From: Chloroflexota bacterium
GTDB lineage: Bacteria > Chloroflexota > UBA4733
Direction: 5' to 3'
Length of the DNA: 16,223 nucleotides
Assembly (NCBI GenBank): GCA_025980355.1
Contig: JAICXR010000022.1
Coordinates: 1 to 16,223 of the forward strand
The position numbers were made by a program, and so were the translations under genes. Positions 1 through 7,101 of the stretch are shown in pieces. Position 1 is the stretch's first letter, and the number at the start of each line of letters is the position of its first letter. The notes beneath the pieces are model-generated. The model was given only the letters and a program-made list of their open reading frames with translations. It searched no databases and had not been told where the DNA came from.

Positions 1-2
1 CC

Positions 3-89
3 GTCACCATCGTGCCCGTCATCGTCCTGTTCTACGTCACGCAGAAGACGCTCGTGGAGGGGATCAGCATCACGGGGATCAAGGGATAG
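3..89 (+). CDS. Carbohydrate ABC transporter permease, C-terminal end only (partial)
   Basis: The frame enters from the left edge and encodes the last 28 residues of a protein before a TAG stop. A hydrophobic stretch (VTIVPVIVLFYVTQK) is followed by a short tail ending GISITGIKG. This matches the usual end of MalG/UgpE-type inner-membrane permeases of sugar importers, where the final transmembrane helix is followed by an aromatic residue, a short amphipathic segment and a terminal G-x-(V/I)-K-G. The protein would form half of the membrane channel of a carbohydrate importer together with a MalF-like partner, a substrate-binding protein and an ATPase, all expected to the left of the window. Identification rests on this short tail alone, so the substrate cannot be told. 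Confidence 0.7.
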   Translation, partial: VTIVPVIVLFYVTQKTLVEGISITGIKG

Positions 90-107
90 CGGAGCCGGAA
101 GTTTCAG

Positions 108-127
108 CCAGGAGATTAATCTCCTGG
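108..127. terminator. Perfect 20-bp palindrome, probable bidirectional terminator
   Basis: CCAGGAGATTAATCTCCTGG is a perfect palindrome. As RNA it folds on either strand into an 8-bp stem with a UUAA loop. It lies between the stop of the plus-strand permease and the stop of the minus-strand AraC gene, where a shared terminator is expected. Neither side carries a strong U tract, so termination efficiency is uncertain. A protein-binding operator is the alternative, though the position between two gene ends makes that less likely. Confidence 0.6.
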
Positions 128-172
128 TCCTTGGGCTTGGCACGTTCATTCGAGGGTTCACCAGCACCATCA

Positions 173-1033
173 TCACTTGAGGGATGCAGCATTGCGGTAT
201 TGGCTCGGGCTCATGCCGAAACGGCGGCGGAACTGGCGGCTGAAGTAGAAAGGCGAGCGAAAGCCGACCGCCCTGCTGATCTCGCCAATGTCCTGCGTGG
301 TGTAGGTCAGCAACCGGGCGGCCTGGTGCAGGCGCATCTGGAGCAACGTATCCAGCACCGAATTGCCGGTCTCCGCCTTGAAGAGGTGGGCGAGGCGCGA
401 GGGGGAGAGCGCCACCCGCGCGGCAAGTGCGGCGATTGGCTCGGCGATGGTCAGGTTTTCGGCCATCGCCGCGAGCGCTTGACGGATGCGCGGGTCCCGC
501 CGTTCGACGGTCGCGACCGCCGTCTCTAACGCGCAGAGCAACAGCACCTCCTCCAAGGCGTTGAGCGCCAGTTCCTCGGCCAGGGCGCCAGACATGGGGC
601 GGGCGACGGCATCCGCGAGCAGGCGAGCGAAGGCGCCGGCAATGCGAACGCGACTGGCCGGCGAGGCCACGGTGAGTAAACGCAATCCGCCGCCCACCTT
701 CGGTAGTTGTAGCCATGGTCCCCAGTCCGGCCGCGGCAGGAAATGCGCCCAAAAGAACTCCCAGCGCCCACCGGGCGGGACGGCGTAGTCGTGCGGTACG
801 CCGGGCGCGAGCAAGGTCACGTCGCCGGCATGGGCGAACACGGTAGCCCCGCCGCTGCGATAGCGTCCCGCGCCGGCAGTCGTATAGGCGAGCAGCCAGT
901 CGCGCGTGCCCGCGCTGCGGCGCGTGGCGTAGTCGTCGCCTTGATCGAAGTGCCCGGCGACCAGGACACCGGGCGGCGGAGCGGGTGTTTCCACAAGAGC
1001 AGGATTGTACAGGTTCGTAACAGTGCTGTGCAT
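173..1033 (-). CDS. AraC-family transcriptional regulator with N-terminal cupin domain
   Basis: A 286-residue protein. Roughly residues 15-150 look like an AraC-type cupin effector domain (GAGRYRSGGATVFAHAGDVTLLAPGVPHDY). Residues about 185-284 form the double helix-turn-helix of the AraC/XylS family, with typical segments AALAARVALSPSRLAHLFKAE and IGEISRAVGFRSPFYFSRQF and the closing GMSPSQYR. Such proteins bind a small molecule, usually a sugar, and regulate adjacent catabolic genes. The frame stays open upstream to 1147, but a start there would overlap the divergent PhyH gene. The ATG at 1033 gives a normal N-terminus and leaves a 76-bp divergent promoter region. It is convergent with the sugar permease at the left edge. 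Regulation of the PhyH gene, the transporter genes, or both is inferred from position only. Confidence 0.9.
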   Translation of the reverse strand: MHSTVTNLYNPALVETPAPPPGVLVAGHFDQGDDYATRRSAGTRDWLLAYTTAGAGRYRSGGATVFAHAGDVTLLAPGVPHDYAVPPGGRWEFFWAHFLPRPDWGPWLQLPKVGGGLRLLTVASPASRVRIAGAFARLLADAVARPMSGALAEELALNALEEVLLLCALETAVATVERRDPRIRQALAAMAENLTIAEPIAALAARVALSPSRLAHLFKAETGNSVLDTLLQMRLHQAARLLTYTTQDIGEISRAVGFRSPFYFSRQFRRRFGMSPSQYRNAASLK

Positions 1034-1109
1034 TGCCGTCCGTCCAGGCTGGCCGGATACTATAGGGTAGCATCGCTTGCCGAAGGAGCGAAAGAAAAGG
1101 AGAAAAGGT
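1034..1109. promoter_or_regulatory. Divergent promoter region between araC-like and phyH-like genes
   Basis: This 76-bp gap separates two divergent start codons and must hold both promoters unless they lie inside the genes. The minus strand has TATAGT (plus positions 1059-1064), one mismatch from the sigma-70 -10 consensus, suited to the AraC gene. The plus strand has TACTAT at 1058-1063, with TTGCCG at 1033-1038 as a poor, over-spaced -35 candidate. The two -10 candidates overlap, so transcription in one direction could exclude the other. AAGGAG at 1097-1102, seven bases before the ATG at 1110, is the ribosome binding site for the PhyH gene. No clear AraC operator repeat is visible. Confidence 0.45.
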
Positions 1110-1931
1110 ATGAGTACGCTGACCGCCCCTCCCGCCGTGACGTCCACCGATGTCGACGCGTTCGCGCGCGACGGCTACCTGATTGTGCGGGGCCTGCTGA
1201 GCGCCGCCGAAGTCGCGGAGCTGCGGACGACCTTCGACGAACTGCACGCCCGGGGAGATATTCCCGGCTGTTTCAAGGCGCTGCCGGTGGAGGAGGCGCG
1301 CGCCAAGGGCGACATCCTCCTCGCCTATCCCCGCATGATGCATCCGCACCGGGTCTCCGATGTGGCGATGCGCTACATGCTTCACCCCGCCTTCGCCACG
1401 GTCCTCAGCGGCCTGTTGGGCGAGCCGCCGATTGCCGCCCAGAGCATGTTCTATTGGAAGCCTCCGACCGCGCGCGGCCAGGCCTTCCACCAGGACAACT
1501 TTTACCTCAAGGTCCACCCCGGCACCTGTGTCGCCTCCTGGGTCGCCTTAGACGACATCGACGAGGAAAACGGCTGCCTATTCGTGGCCCCCGGCAGCCA
1601 TCGCCTGGACATCTTCTGCCCGGAAGAGGCCGATACGACGGTCTCCTTCACGTCGCACTACGTGCCGGTGCCGGAAGGGCTGGAGCAGGTGCCCGTGCGG
1701 ATGGCGCCGGGCGACACGCTGTTCTTCGGCGGCAACCTGATCCACGGCTCCTGGCCGAACCGGTCCGCGGACCGCTTTCGCCGTTCCTTCATCTGCCACT
1801 ATGCCGGCGAGTCCGCGCACGAGCTCTCCAAGTGGTATTTCCCGCTCTACGGCATGGACGGCAAGGTCGTGGAACGGGAGACGGCCACGGGCGGCGGCCC
1901 CTGCGGCGACGAAGCGAAAGGGCCGCACTGA
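1110..1931 (+). CDS. Phytanoyl-CoA dioxygenase (PhyH) family protein
   Basis: A 273-residue Fe(II)/2-oxoglutarate-dependent oxygenase of the PhyH family. It opens with the usual FARDGYLIVRGLLS segment (residues about 18-31). The metal-binding triad is visible as H127-x-D129 in AFHQDNFYLK and H212 in GGNLIHGSWPNRS. An arginine at 224 or 225 (RFRRSF) can bind the 2-oxoglutarate carboxylate, so the enzyme looks intact. Family members hydroxylate an unactivated carbon while converting 2-oxoglutarate to succinate and CO2. Bacterial members near sugar transporters have varied and mostly unknown substrates, so none is named here. An earlier in-frame start at 1077 is possible, but AAGGAG at 1097-1102 with a 7-base spacer favours the ATG at 1110. 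The divergent AraC regulator is its likely controller. Confidence 0.9.
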   Translation: MSTLTAPPAVTSTDVDAFARDGYLIVRGLLSAAEVAELRTTFDELHARGDIPGCFKALPVEEARAKGDILLAYPRMMHPHRVSDVAMRYMLHPAFATVLSGLLGEPPIAAQSMFYWKPPTARGQAFHQDNFYLKVHPGTCVASWVALDDIDEENGCLFVAPGSHRLDIFCPEEADTTVSFTSHYVPVPEGLEQVPVRMAPGDTLFFGGNLIHGSWPNRSADRFRRSFICHYAGESAHELSKWYFPLYGMDGKVVERETATGGGPCGDEAKGPH

Positions 1932-2023
1932 GGTCTCGGGCGTCCCGGCCTGCTTTATGCGTTCACTCCCCGCGCAAACGGTCGTGTCCGGTCGACAACG
2001 GCCTGTCGTGGGAGACGAACACC

Positions 2024-3421
2024 ATGCTGCGCACGCGCACCCTCGCCGGCCTCCTCGCTGGCTCGCTGATCCTCACGGGTTGCTCGATGAGCGCAACGGC
2101 GTCGAACAGCAGCGGAACGAGTTCCTCGGCCCAATCGACCGCCGCGACGACAAGTAGTTCCGTCAGCACGTCGGCGGCGACCAGCGCCGCGACGAGCACT
2201 GCCGCGGTGACCACCAGCACTGCCTTGACCACGACCGCCAGCCTGGCGACCAGTACGGCGCCCGCCCAGACGGCGACCCAGCAAAGCAGCGCCTCAACTC
2301 CGGTGCAGACGGTCGCCGGCGTCCCGACCCCGGAACTTGTGGCCGCCAGCGCCGGAGCGCCTTCCGGCCAGGGTACACCGCTTGCCCCGGACTCCGTGAT
2401 CAATGTCGCGAAGAAGGACACGCCCGGCGTGGTCCAGATCACCAACGAGCAGGTGCAACTCGGTGCCCTCGGCAATAGTCAGACGGTCCCGGCCGGCGTG
2501 GGCACCGGCATCGTGCTGGATAACCAGGGCCATATCCTCACCAACGATCACGTCGTGCGGGGCGCCCAGAAGCTGGTCGTGACACTGGCCGACGGCGCCA
2601 AAGAATATCCGGCCAAACTCGTGGGCGCCGACCCCCGGACGGACCTGGCCGTGATCCAGGTCAGCGGCGCCCAACTCACGCCGTTGGCCCTGGGCGACTC
2701 CGGCAAGCTGGCGGTCGGGCAGTGGGTGGTCGCCATCGGCAACGCCCTCGCCTTGCCGGGCGGCCCCACCGTCACCGCTGGCGTGGTCAGCGCCCTCGGG
2801 CGTACCGTCCAGGAGCCGGCGATCCAGAGTGGCAGCGGCCAGAGCGGTAGCGGCCAGGGTGGCGCCGCCCGGAGTGTCCAGGCCGGCACGGCCGGGCCGT
2901 ACCTCTTCGACGTGATCCAGACCAGCGCCCCGATTAACCCCGGCAATAGCGGCGGTCCGCTGGTCAACCTGGACGGGCAGGTGGTCGGCATCAATACCCT
3001 TGAGGCCGGTCAGTCCGAACCGGGCGGCCCCCAGGCCGAAGGGATCGGCTTCGCCATCGCGATCAACACCGCCAAGAAGATTGCCGACACACTCATGACC
3101 CAGGGCCATATCGACTATGCCTATCTCGGCGTCGACATCACCGACAACTCGCCGGCCCTGGCCCAGCGCTATGGCGTCCCCAACGTTCCCGGCGTCGTGG
3201 TGCTACAGCTCCCCTCCGGCTCTCCCGCCGGGGCCGCCGGCATCCAGCCGAAAGACGTCATCACCGCAATCGATGGGCACGCGATAACGGACACCAGTGC
3301 GCTTTCCCTCACCTTGCAGTCGTACAAGCCGGGCGACAAGATCACCCTGACCTGGGTACAGGCCTCGAACGGTCAGAAGGTGAGCAAGCCGGTCACCCTG
3401 GGCCAGGCACCGGCCCTCTGA
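2024..3421 (+). CDS. HtrA/DegP-type serine protease, lipoprotein with S/T/A-rich linker and one PDZ domain
   Basis: A 465-residue secreted trypsin-like (S1C) protease. Residues 1-20 are a lipoprotein signal peptide with lipobox LTGC, so C20 should be lipidated. A long linker of mostly serine, threonine and alanine follows to about residue 110. The protease domain has the full triad: H176 (TNDHVV), D207 (DPRTDLAV) and S309 (INPGNSGGPLV). One PDZ domain starts near Y367 (YLGVDI) and runs to about 460, with GSPAGAAGIQPKDVITAIDG typical of HtrA. It probably degrades or refolds damaged extracytoplasmic proteins. A glycine/serine insert (QSGSGQSGSG, residues 268-277) lies between the domain core and the active-site serine. 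The reading frame is open far upstream, but that part is antisense or out of frame to the AraC and PhyH genes. The ATG at 2024, after GGGAG at 2010-2014, starts a proper signal peptide. Confidence 0.93.
   Translation: MLRTRTLAGLLAGSLILTGCSMSATASNSSGTSSSAQSTAATTSSSVSTSAATSAATSTAAVTTSTALTTTASLATSTAPAQTATQQSSASTPVQTVAGVPTPELVAASAGAPSGQGTPLAPDSVINVAKKDTPGVVQITNEQVQLGALGNSQTVPAGVGTGIVLDNQGHILTNDHVVRGAQKLVVTLADGAKEYPAKLVGADPRTDLAVIQVSGAQLTPLALGDSGKLAVGQWVVAIGNALALPGGPTVTAGVVSALGRTVQEPAIQSGSGQSGSGQGGAARSVQAGTAGPYLFDVIQTSAPINPGNSGGPLVNLDGQVVGINTLEAGQSEPGGPQAEGIGFAIAINTAKKIADTLMTQGHIDYAYLGVDITDNSPALAQRYGVPNVPGVVVLQLPSGSPAGAAGIQPKDVITAIDGHAITDTSALSLTLQSYKPGDKITLTWVQASNGQKVSKPVTLGQAPAL
2825..2854 (+). 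repeat. Two 15-bp in-frame tandem repeats encoding QSGSG-QSGSG
   Basis: Units at 2825-2839 and 2840-2854 read CAGAGTGGCAGCGGC and CAGAGCGGTAGCGGC, differing by two synonymous third-position changes. A decayed third unit (CAGGGTGGC) follows. They lengthen a loop between the protease core and the active-site serine of the HtrA-like protein. Confidence 0.8.
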
Positions 3422-3449
3422 TCGCGCCCGCCTCGCCCGCCCTGCCCCG

Positions 3450-3478
3450 TTGACGCGCCGCCGCGCGAGTCGTACCCT
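3450..3478 (+). promoter_or_regulatory. Candidate sigma-70 promoter of the SDR gene
   Basis: TTGACG at 3450-3455 matches the -35 consensus in five of six positions. Exactly 17 bases later TACCCT (3473-3478) is a weak -10 hexamer. Transcription would start near 3485 and give a leader of under 30 bases, with the ribosome binding site GGGAGG at 3502-3507. The weak -10 keeps this tentative. Confidence 0.4.
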
Positions 3479-3511
3479 TGCTCCAGGTGAGTCGTAGCGT
3501 CGGGAGGGTAC

Positions 3512-4273
3512 ATGAAGCTGGCCGGGAAGGTCGCGTTGGTCACGGGAGCGGGTTCGGGGATCGGTCAGGCCATCGCCCTGCTGTTTGCCGCCGAGGGGGC
3601 ACGGGTTGGTGTGGCGGATTTTTCGGAAGCCGGTGGTAACGCGACCGTTTCCCAGATCCGCGCGGCGGGCGGCGACGCGGAGTTCTTCCGGGTCGACGTC
3701 TCGCGCAGTGCGGAGGTCAATGCCACGGTGGACGGGGTACTGCAGCGCTGGGGACAGCTCGACATCCTCTGCAACAACGCCGGTATGGGCGTGGCGGCGA
3801 CGGTGGTCGAGACCGCCGAAGAGGATTGGGATCGGACCCTGGCGGTCGACCTCAAGGGCGTCTTCCTGGGCTGCAAGTATGCCATCCCGCCGATGATCGC
3901 CCACGGCGGCGGCGTCATCGTCAATACGGCGTCCGTGGCCGGCCAGGTCGGCGTGCTGAATCGCGCCGCCTACTGCGCCGCCAAGGCGGGCGTGGTGGGC
4001 CTCACCAAGTCGGTGGCCGTGGACTACGTCGGCCAGAACATCCGCATCAACGCGATCTGCCCCGGCACCGTCGATTCCCCCTGGATCCAGAAGATCCTCA
4101 GTGCCCAGCCCGACCCGGTGGCCGAGCGGCAACGTATGGTGGAGCGCCAACCCATGGGCCGCATGGGCGAGCCGGCGGAGATCGCCAGGGCGGCGCTCTA
4201 CCTGGCCTGCGACGACAGCGCCTTCGTGACTGGGACGGCGCTCGTCATCGACGGCGGATTGACGGCGCGGTGA
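3512..4273 (+). CDS. SDR-family NAD(P)-dependent oxidoreductase (classical type)
   Basis: A 253-residue classical short-chain dehydrogenase with all hallmark motifs. The Rossmann glycine motif is TGAGSGIG (residues 11-18). D36 at the end of the second beta strand favours NAD over NADP. The NNAG structural motif lies near residue 88. The catalytic residues are S141, Y154 and K158 in YCAAK. The C-terminal end GTALVIDGGLTAR is typical of FabG-like and sugar or secondary alcohol dehydrogenases. It is a soluble cytoplasmic enzyme oxidising an alcohol or reducing a ketone. The substrate cannot be read from sequence, and a FabG role is less likely given the NAD-type aspartate and the lack of fatty-acid genes nearby. 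The start at 3512 follows GGGAGG at 3502-3507. Only 22 bases separate it from the next gene, suggesting co-transcription. Confidence 0.93.
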   Translation: MKLAGKVALVTGAGSGIGQAIALLFAAEGARVGVADFSEAGGNATVSQIRAAGGDAEFFRVDVSRSAEVNATVDGVLQRWGQLDILCNNAGMGVAATVVETAEEDWDRTLAVDLKGVFLGCKYAIPPMIAHGGGVIVNTASVAGQVGVLNRAAYCAAKAGVVGLTKSVAVDYVGQNIRINAICPGTVDSPWIQKILSAQPDPVAERQRMVERQPMGRMGEPAEIARAALYLACDDSAFVTGTALVIDGGLTAR

Positions 4274-4295
4274 GCGGGACCGCCTGGGATGGCCG

Positions 4296-5066
4296 GTGAG
4301 CCTCCTGACTCGGGCCGACCCGCCGCGTTCCGAGCAGAGCGTGCCCCCGCGCACGCCCTGGGGGATTGGCCACATCGTCGGCATCCTCGCTTCGAGTGTC
4401 CTAGGCTGGGTGATCGGCGGCGTGCTGCTCGTCGGCGTCATGTTGCGGAACGACCAGCGCGCGGTGTCGCTCAACACCGGCCTCATCCTGACGGCCATCC
4501 TCTATCTGGTCCTGTACGCCGCCATCGTGATCGTGATCCGCAGCACCGGCGGCTGGAGCCGGCTCGGCTACCGCTTCCCCGGCTGGAAGACGCTTCTGGG
4601 CGTCGTCGCCTTCCTGCCCGTCTGGTTCGGCATCCTCTTCCTCGCCGGATTCGCGTCGGCCTTCGTCATCAATCATGGCCAGCCCATCCCGTCCAACGTC
4701 ACCGACCTATTCGGCCCCGGCGGACTGAAGGGCCTCGGCCCCACCACGATCGCCCTGGCCTTTGTCGTGGCGGCCCTGGTGGCGCCGCTGGTGGAGGAGG
4801 CGTTCTTCCGTGGCGTACTCTACCAGTGGCTGCGCGGCCACCTCGGCGTCGCCCCGGCCGTCGTGCTGGACGGCCTGCTGTTCGCCTCGGCCCATCTGGT
4901 CTCCGGCGTCGCCGGCCTCTGGAAGCTCCTCCCGGTGCTGTTCGTGATGGGCTGCATCCTCTGCCTGACATTCCAGCGCACACGTAGCCTCTTCGCGTCG
5001 ATGCTCCTCCACGGCGCCAACAACGGCCTGGCGATCGTGGCACTGCTCGTCACTATGAACCGGTGA
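4296..5066 (+). CDS. CPBP-family (CAAX/Abi-type) intramembrane metalloprotease
   Basis: A 256-residue polytopic membrane protein with about six to seven hydrophobic segments. The CPBP (PF02517-type) motifs are present. Motif 1 is EEAFFRG with E167, E168 and R172. Motif 2 has H200 in FASAHL. Motif 3 is LLHGANN with H239 and N242. These residues form the glutamate/histidine active site of Rce1-like intramembrane proteases. Bacterial members act in varied roles such as peptide or bacteriocin processing and self-immunity, and many are uncharacterised; no partner gene here points to one. The start is a GTG at 4296 with only a weak GGGA upstream, and an internal GTG at 4341 is an alternative. The gene ends 5 bp from the end of the convergent MATE gene. 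Confidence 0.87.
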   Translation: MSLLTRADPPRSEQSVPPRTPWGIGHIVGILASSVLGWVIGGVLLVGVMLRNDQRAVSLNTGLILTAILYLVLYAAIVIVIRSTGGWSRLGYRFPGWKTLLGVVAFLPVWFGILFLAGFASAFVINHGQPIPSNVTDLFGPGGLKGLGPTTIALAFVVAALVAPLVEEAFFRGVLYQWLRGHLGVAPAVVLDGLLFASAHLVSGVAGLWKLLPVLFVMGCILCLTFQRTRSLFASMLLHGANNGLAIVALLVTMNR

Positions 5067-5071
5067 CGGTC

Positions 5072-6415
5072 CTACACCAGCCCTTGCCTGAAGTGCTTGC
5101 CGGTGCGGTACCGTCGCCAGATTAAGAACGAGCGTAGGGCGGCATCCAGGGTGCTGGAGACGTAGACGCCGGGCAGACCGAAGCCCAGGTAGATGCCGAT
5201 GAACCAGCCGAACGGCAGGCGGACCAGCCACATGCCGATGACCGCCGCCACCATGGGGAAGCGGGTGTCGCCGCCGCCGCGCAGGCTGCCGGCGAGGGCG
5301 TTGGAGATGCCGAAGAAGGGCTGGGAAAACGCCACCACCTTCAGCGCCGACGCCCCGATGGCGTCGATGGTCGGGTCGGTCGTGAAGAGCAGCATGATCT
5401 GGTCGGCCAGGAGGAACAGCACGGCGCCGGCGACGGTCATCCAGAGCACCGAAGCTATGGTGGCGTAGTTGGAGGTCTGCCGAGCCTGATCCGGCCGCCG
5501 CGCGCCGAGCCGCTGGCCGGTGAGTGTCGTCGCGGCCACGGCAAAGCCCATGGCCGGCAGGTAGGAGATGGAGACCGCGTTGAAGGAGACCCGTTGCGCC
5601 GCGTACACGGCGGTGCCCAGCCCAATCACCATGAACCCGTAGACCAGGAAGCCGCCGGAGATCACGATCTGTTCGCCCATGGCGGGGAGGCCGATGCGCA
5701 AGAGACGGCGCATGAGTGGCAGGTTCGGCCGCCAGCCGGCGCGCCCGGCGATGTCGGTGGGCCGCCGGCCGCGCGAGAGGATGAGCAGGAGGGCGAGGCA
5801 GCCCACCATCCGGGCCCCGGCGGCGCCCCAGGCCGAGCCGGCGACGCCGATCGCCGGCAGGCCGAAGTGGCCGAAGATCAGCCCGTAGGCCAGCAGGCCG
5901 TTGATGATGTTGATCCCGCCTGTGACGACCATCGGACTGCGCGTATCGCCGGCGCCGCGCAGCGCCGCCCCGGCGATCAGCATGGTCACGAAAAAGACCG
6001 ACATCTGGGCCGAGATGCGCAGGTAGATGGCGCCGAGGCGCACCACCTCGGGCTGTGGACCGAGCACGGCGACGATCCGTTCCGCCGTGAAGGAGACGAT
6101 CACGGCGATCGCGATCGAGATCAAGACGCCCATAAGCAGCGACTGCTTCGTCGCATGGTTGGCACGACGGCGGTCGCCCGCCCCGATCGCCTGGGCGACC
6201 AGCACCGTCGTGCCGGTGGCGACGGCGGCAAAGGCGGCGATCGCCACCCACATCAGTTGGGTGGCCGTGCCGACGCCGGCGATGGCGTCCGCGCCGAGGC
6301 GCGAGACCAGGGCCAGGTCGACGACGCCCAACGCCGTCTGAAAGGTGTTCTCGAGGATGACCGGCCAGGCCAGCCGGTTGACGAGCCGCCGAATGGCCCG
6401 ACCATCCAGCTCCAC
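5072..6415 (-). CDS. MATE-family multidrug efflux transporter
   Basis: A 447-residue membrane protein with about twelve transmembrane helices in two related halves, as in NorM/DinF-type MATE carriers. The first half has GVVDLALVSRLGADAIAGVG and LRGAGDTRSP. The second has matching segments, AVYAAQRVSFNAVSISYLPAMGFAVA and LRGGGDTRFPM; the repeated LRGAGDTR/LRGGGDTR pair is a strong family mark. Such proteins export cationic drugs or metabolites in exchange for sodium ions or protons. The start is GTG at 6415. No good ribosome binding site precedes it and the frame stays open further upstream without another usual start codon, so the exact N-terminus is uncertain. It lies 59 bp after the UDG stop and is probably the last gene of the dapA-udg-mate unit. 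Confidence 0.92.
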   Translation of the reverse strand: MELDGRAIRRLVNRLAWPVILENTFQTALGVVDLALVSRLGADAIAGVGTATQLMWVAIAAFAAVATGTTVLVAQAIGAGDRRRANHATKQSLLMGVLISIAIAVIVSFTAERIVAVLGPQPEVVRLGAIYLRISAQMSVFFVTMLIAGAALRGAGDTRSPMVVTGGINIINGLLAYGLIFGHFGLPAIGVAGSAWGAAGARMVGCLALLLILSRGRRPTDIAGRAGWRPNLPLMRRLLRIGLPAMGEQIVISGGFLVYGFMVIGLGTAVYAAQRVSFNAVSISYLPAMGFAVAATTLTGQRLGARRPDQARQTSNYATIASVLWMTVAGAVLFLLADQIMLLFTTDPTIDAIGASALKVVAFSQPFFGISNALAGSLRGGGDTRFPMVAAVIGMWLVRLPFGWFIGIYLGFGLPGVYVSSTLDAALRSFLIWRRYRTGKHFRQGLV

Positions 6416-6474
6416 CGGGGGCGGAATGCCGTCTAAGGGCGCGGCTTGGAGGGCGATGTCAGGAGTGCTGATGG

Positions 6475-7101
6475 CTAGAAGAGCGACAACTGCTGCGGCG
6501 GCTTCTCGGACCCGGGCTGTTCGTTCTGGCGGGTGCGCGTCTTCGCCTCGTCGATGAACCGGGGCAGCTTCCGAAAATCCTCTTCCAGGGTGGCGCGGAG
6601 ACTCTGTTGGTGCAGGGCGGCGGCGGGATGGTAGAGCGCCACGACGGTGCGCCCGTCCACCACGCGGGCCGTGCCGTGGATGGCGGAGATCTTCTCCCCC
6701 GGGAAGAAGCGCGCCATGGAATGGCGGCCGAGCGTCACGATCACGAGCGGGTTGATCAGCGCCATCTGCTTATCCAGATAGGGAGCGCAGGCGGCGATCT
6801 CCGCCGGCAGGGGGTCACGGTTGTTGGGCGGGCGGCACTTCACGACATTGGTGACGAACACCTGCCGGCGCTCGAGGCCGATGCTGGCGAGCATCTGATC
6901 CAGGAACTGGCCGGCGGCACCGACGAAGGGCCGCCCCTGGCGATCCTCGTGGAAGCCCGGCCCTTCGCCGACGAACATGAGTTCGGCGTCGGTCGGGCCG
7001 TCGCCGGGGACGGCCTTGGTGCGCGTCTTACTGAGGTCGCAGAGGGGACACTGGCGAATCACCGCGTCCAGCTGTTGCAGTTCGGCCTGGGCGGTGCTCA
7101 T
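6475..7101 (-). CDS. Family 4 (Fe-S) uracil-DNA glycosylase with C-terminal clamp-binding motif
   Basis: A 208-residue base-excision repair enzyme that removes uracil from DNA. Four cysteines suitable for a [4Fe-4S] cluster are C18 and C21 (CPLC), C89 (VVKCRPPNNR) and C105 (ACAPYL), the family 4 pattern. The catalytic motifs GEGPG (residues 45-49) and HPAAAL (158-163) are present. After the core, a polar tail rich in R, Q, E and P leads to the last five residues QLSLF. This matches the bacterial sliding-clamp binding consensus QL(S/D)LF and suggests tethering to DnaN. The ATG at 7101 overlaps the dapA stop as ATGA. No Shine-Dalgarno sequence is seen, so translation is probably coupled to dapA. 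Confidence 0.93.
   Translation of the reverse strand: MSTAQAELQQLDAVIRQCPLCDLSKTRTKAVPGDGPTDAELMFVGEGPGFHEDRQGRPFVGAAGQFLDQMLASIGLERRQVFVTNVVKCRPPNNRDPLPAEIAACAPYLDKQMALINPLVIVTLGRHSMARFFPGEKISAIHGTARVVDGRTVVALYHPAAALHQQSLRATLEEDFRKLPRFIDEAKTRTRQNEQPGSEKPPQQLSLF

Noticed and set aside
1993..2008. CGACA...TGTCG hairpin just ahead of the HtrA ribosome binding site, as a possible RNA thermometer
   Set aside because: A 5-bp stem that does not cover GGGAG at 2010-2014; no sign that it masks translation initiation.
743..2023. A reading frame open ahead of, and in frame with, the HtrA gene, suggesting a far larger protein
   Set aside because: It crosses the AraC gene antisense and the PhyH gene out of frame, shows R/G/A-rich shadow composition, and the lipoprotein signal peptide starts cleanly at 2024.
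2084..2354. Serine/threonine-rich repeats of the HtrA gene as a CRISPR-like or satellite array
   Set aside because: The repetition is at amino-acid level with varied codons; there are no regular units or spacers.
4707..6251. A minus-strand open frame overlapping MATE and CPBP genes
   Set aside because: Out of frame with MATE and antisense to CPBP, with R/G/H-rich low-complexity translation and no motifs.
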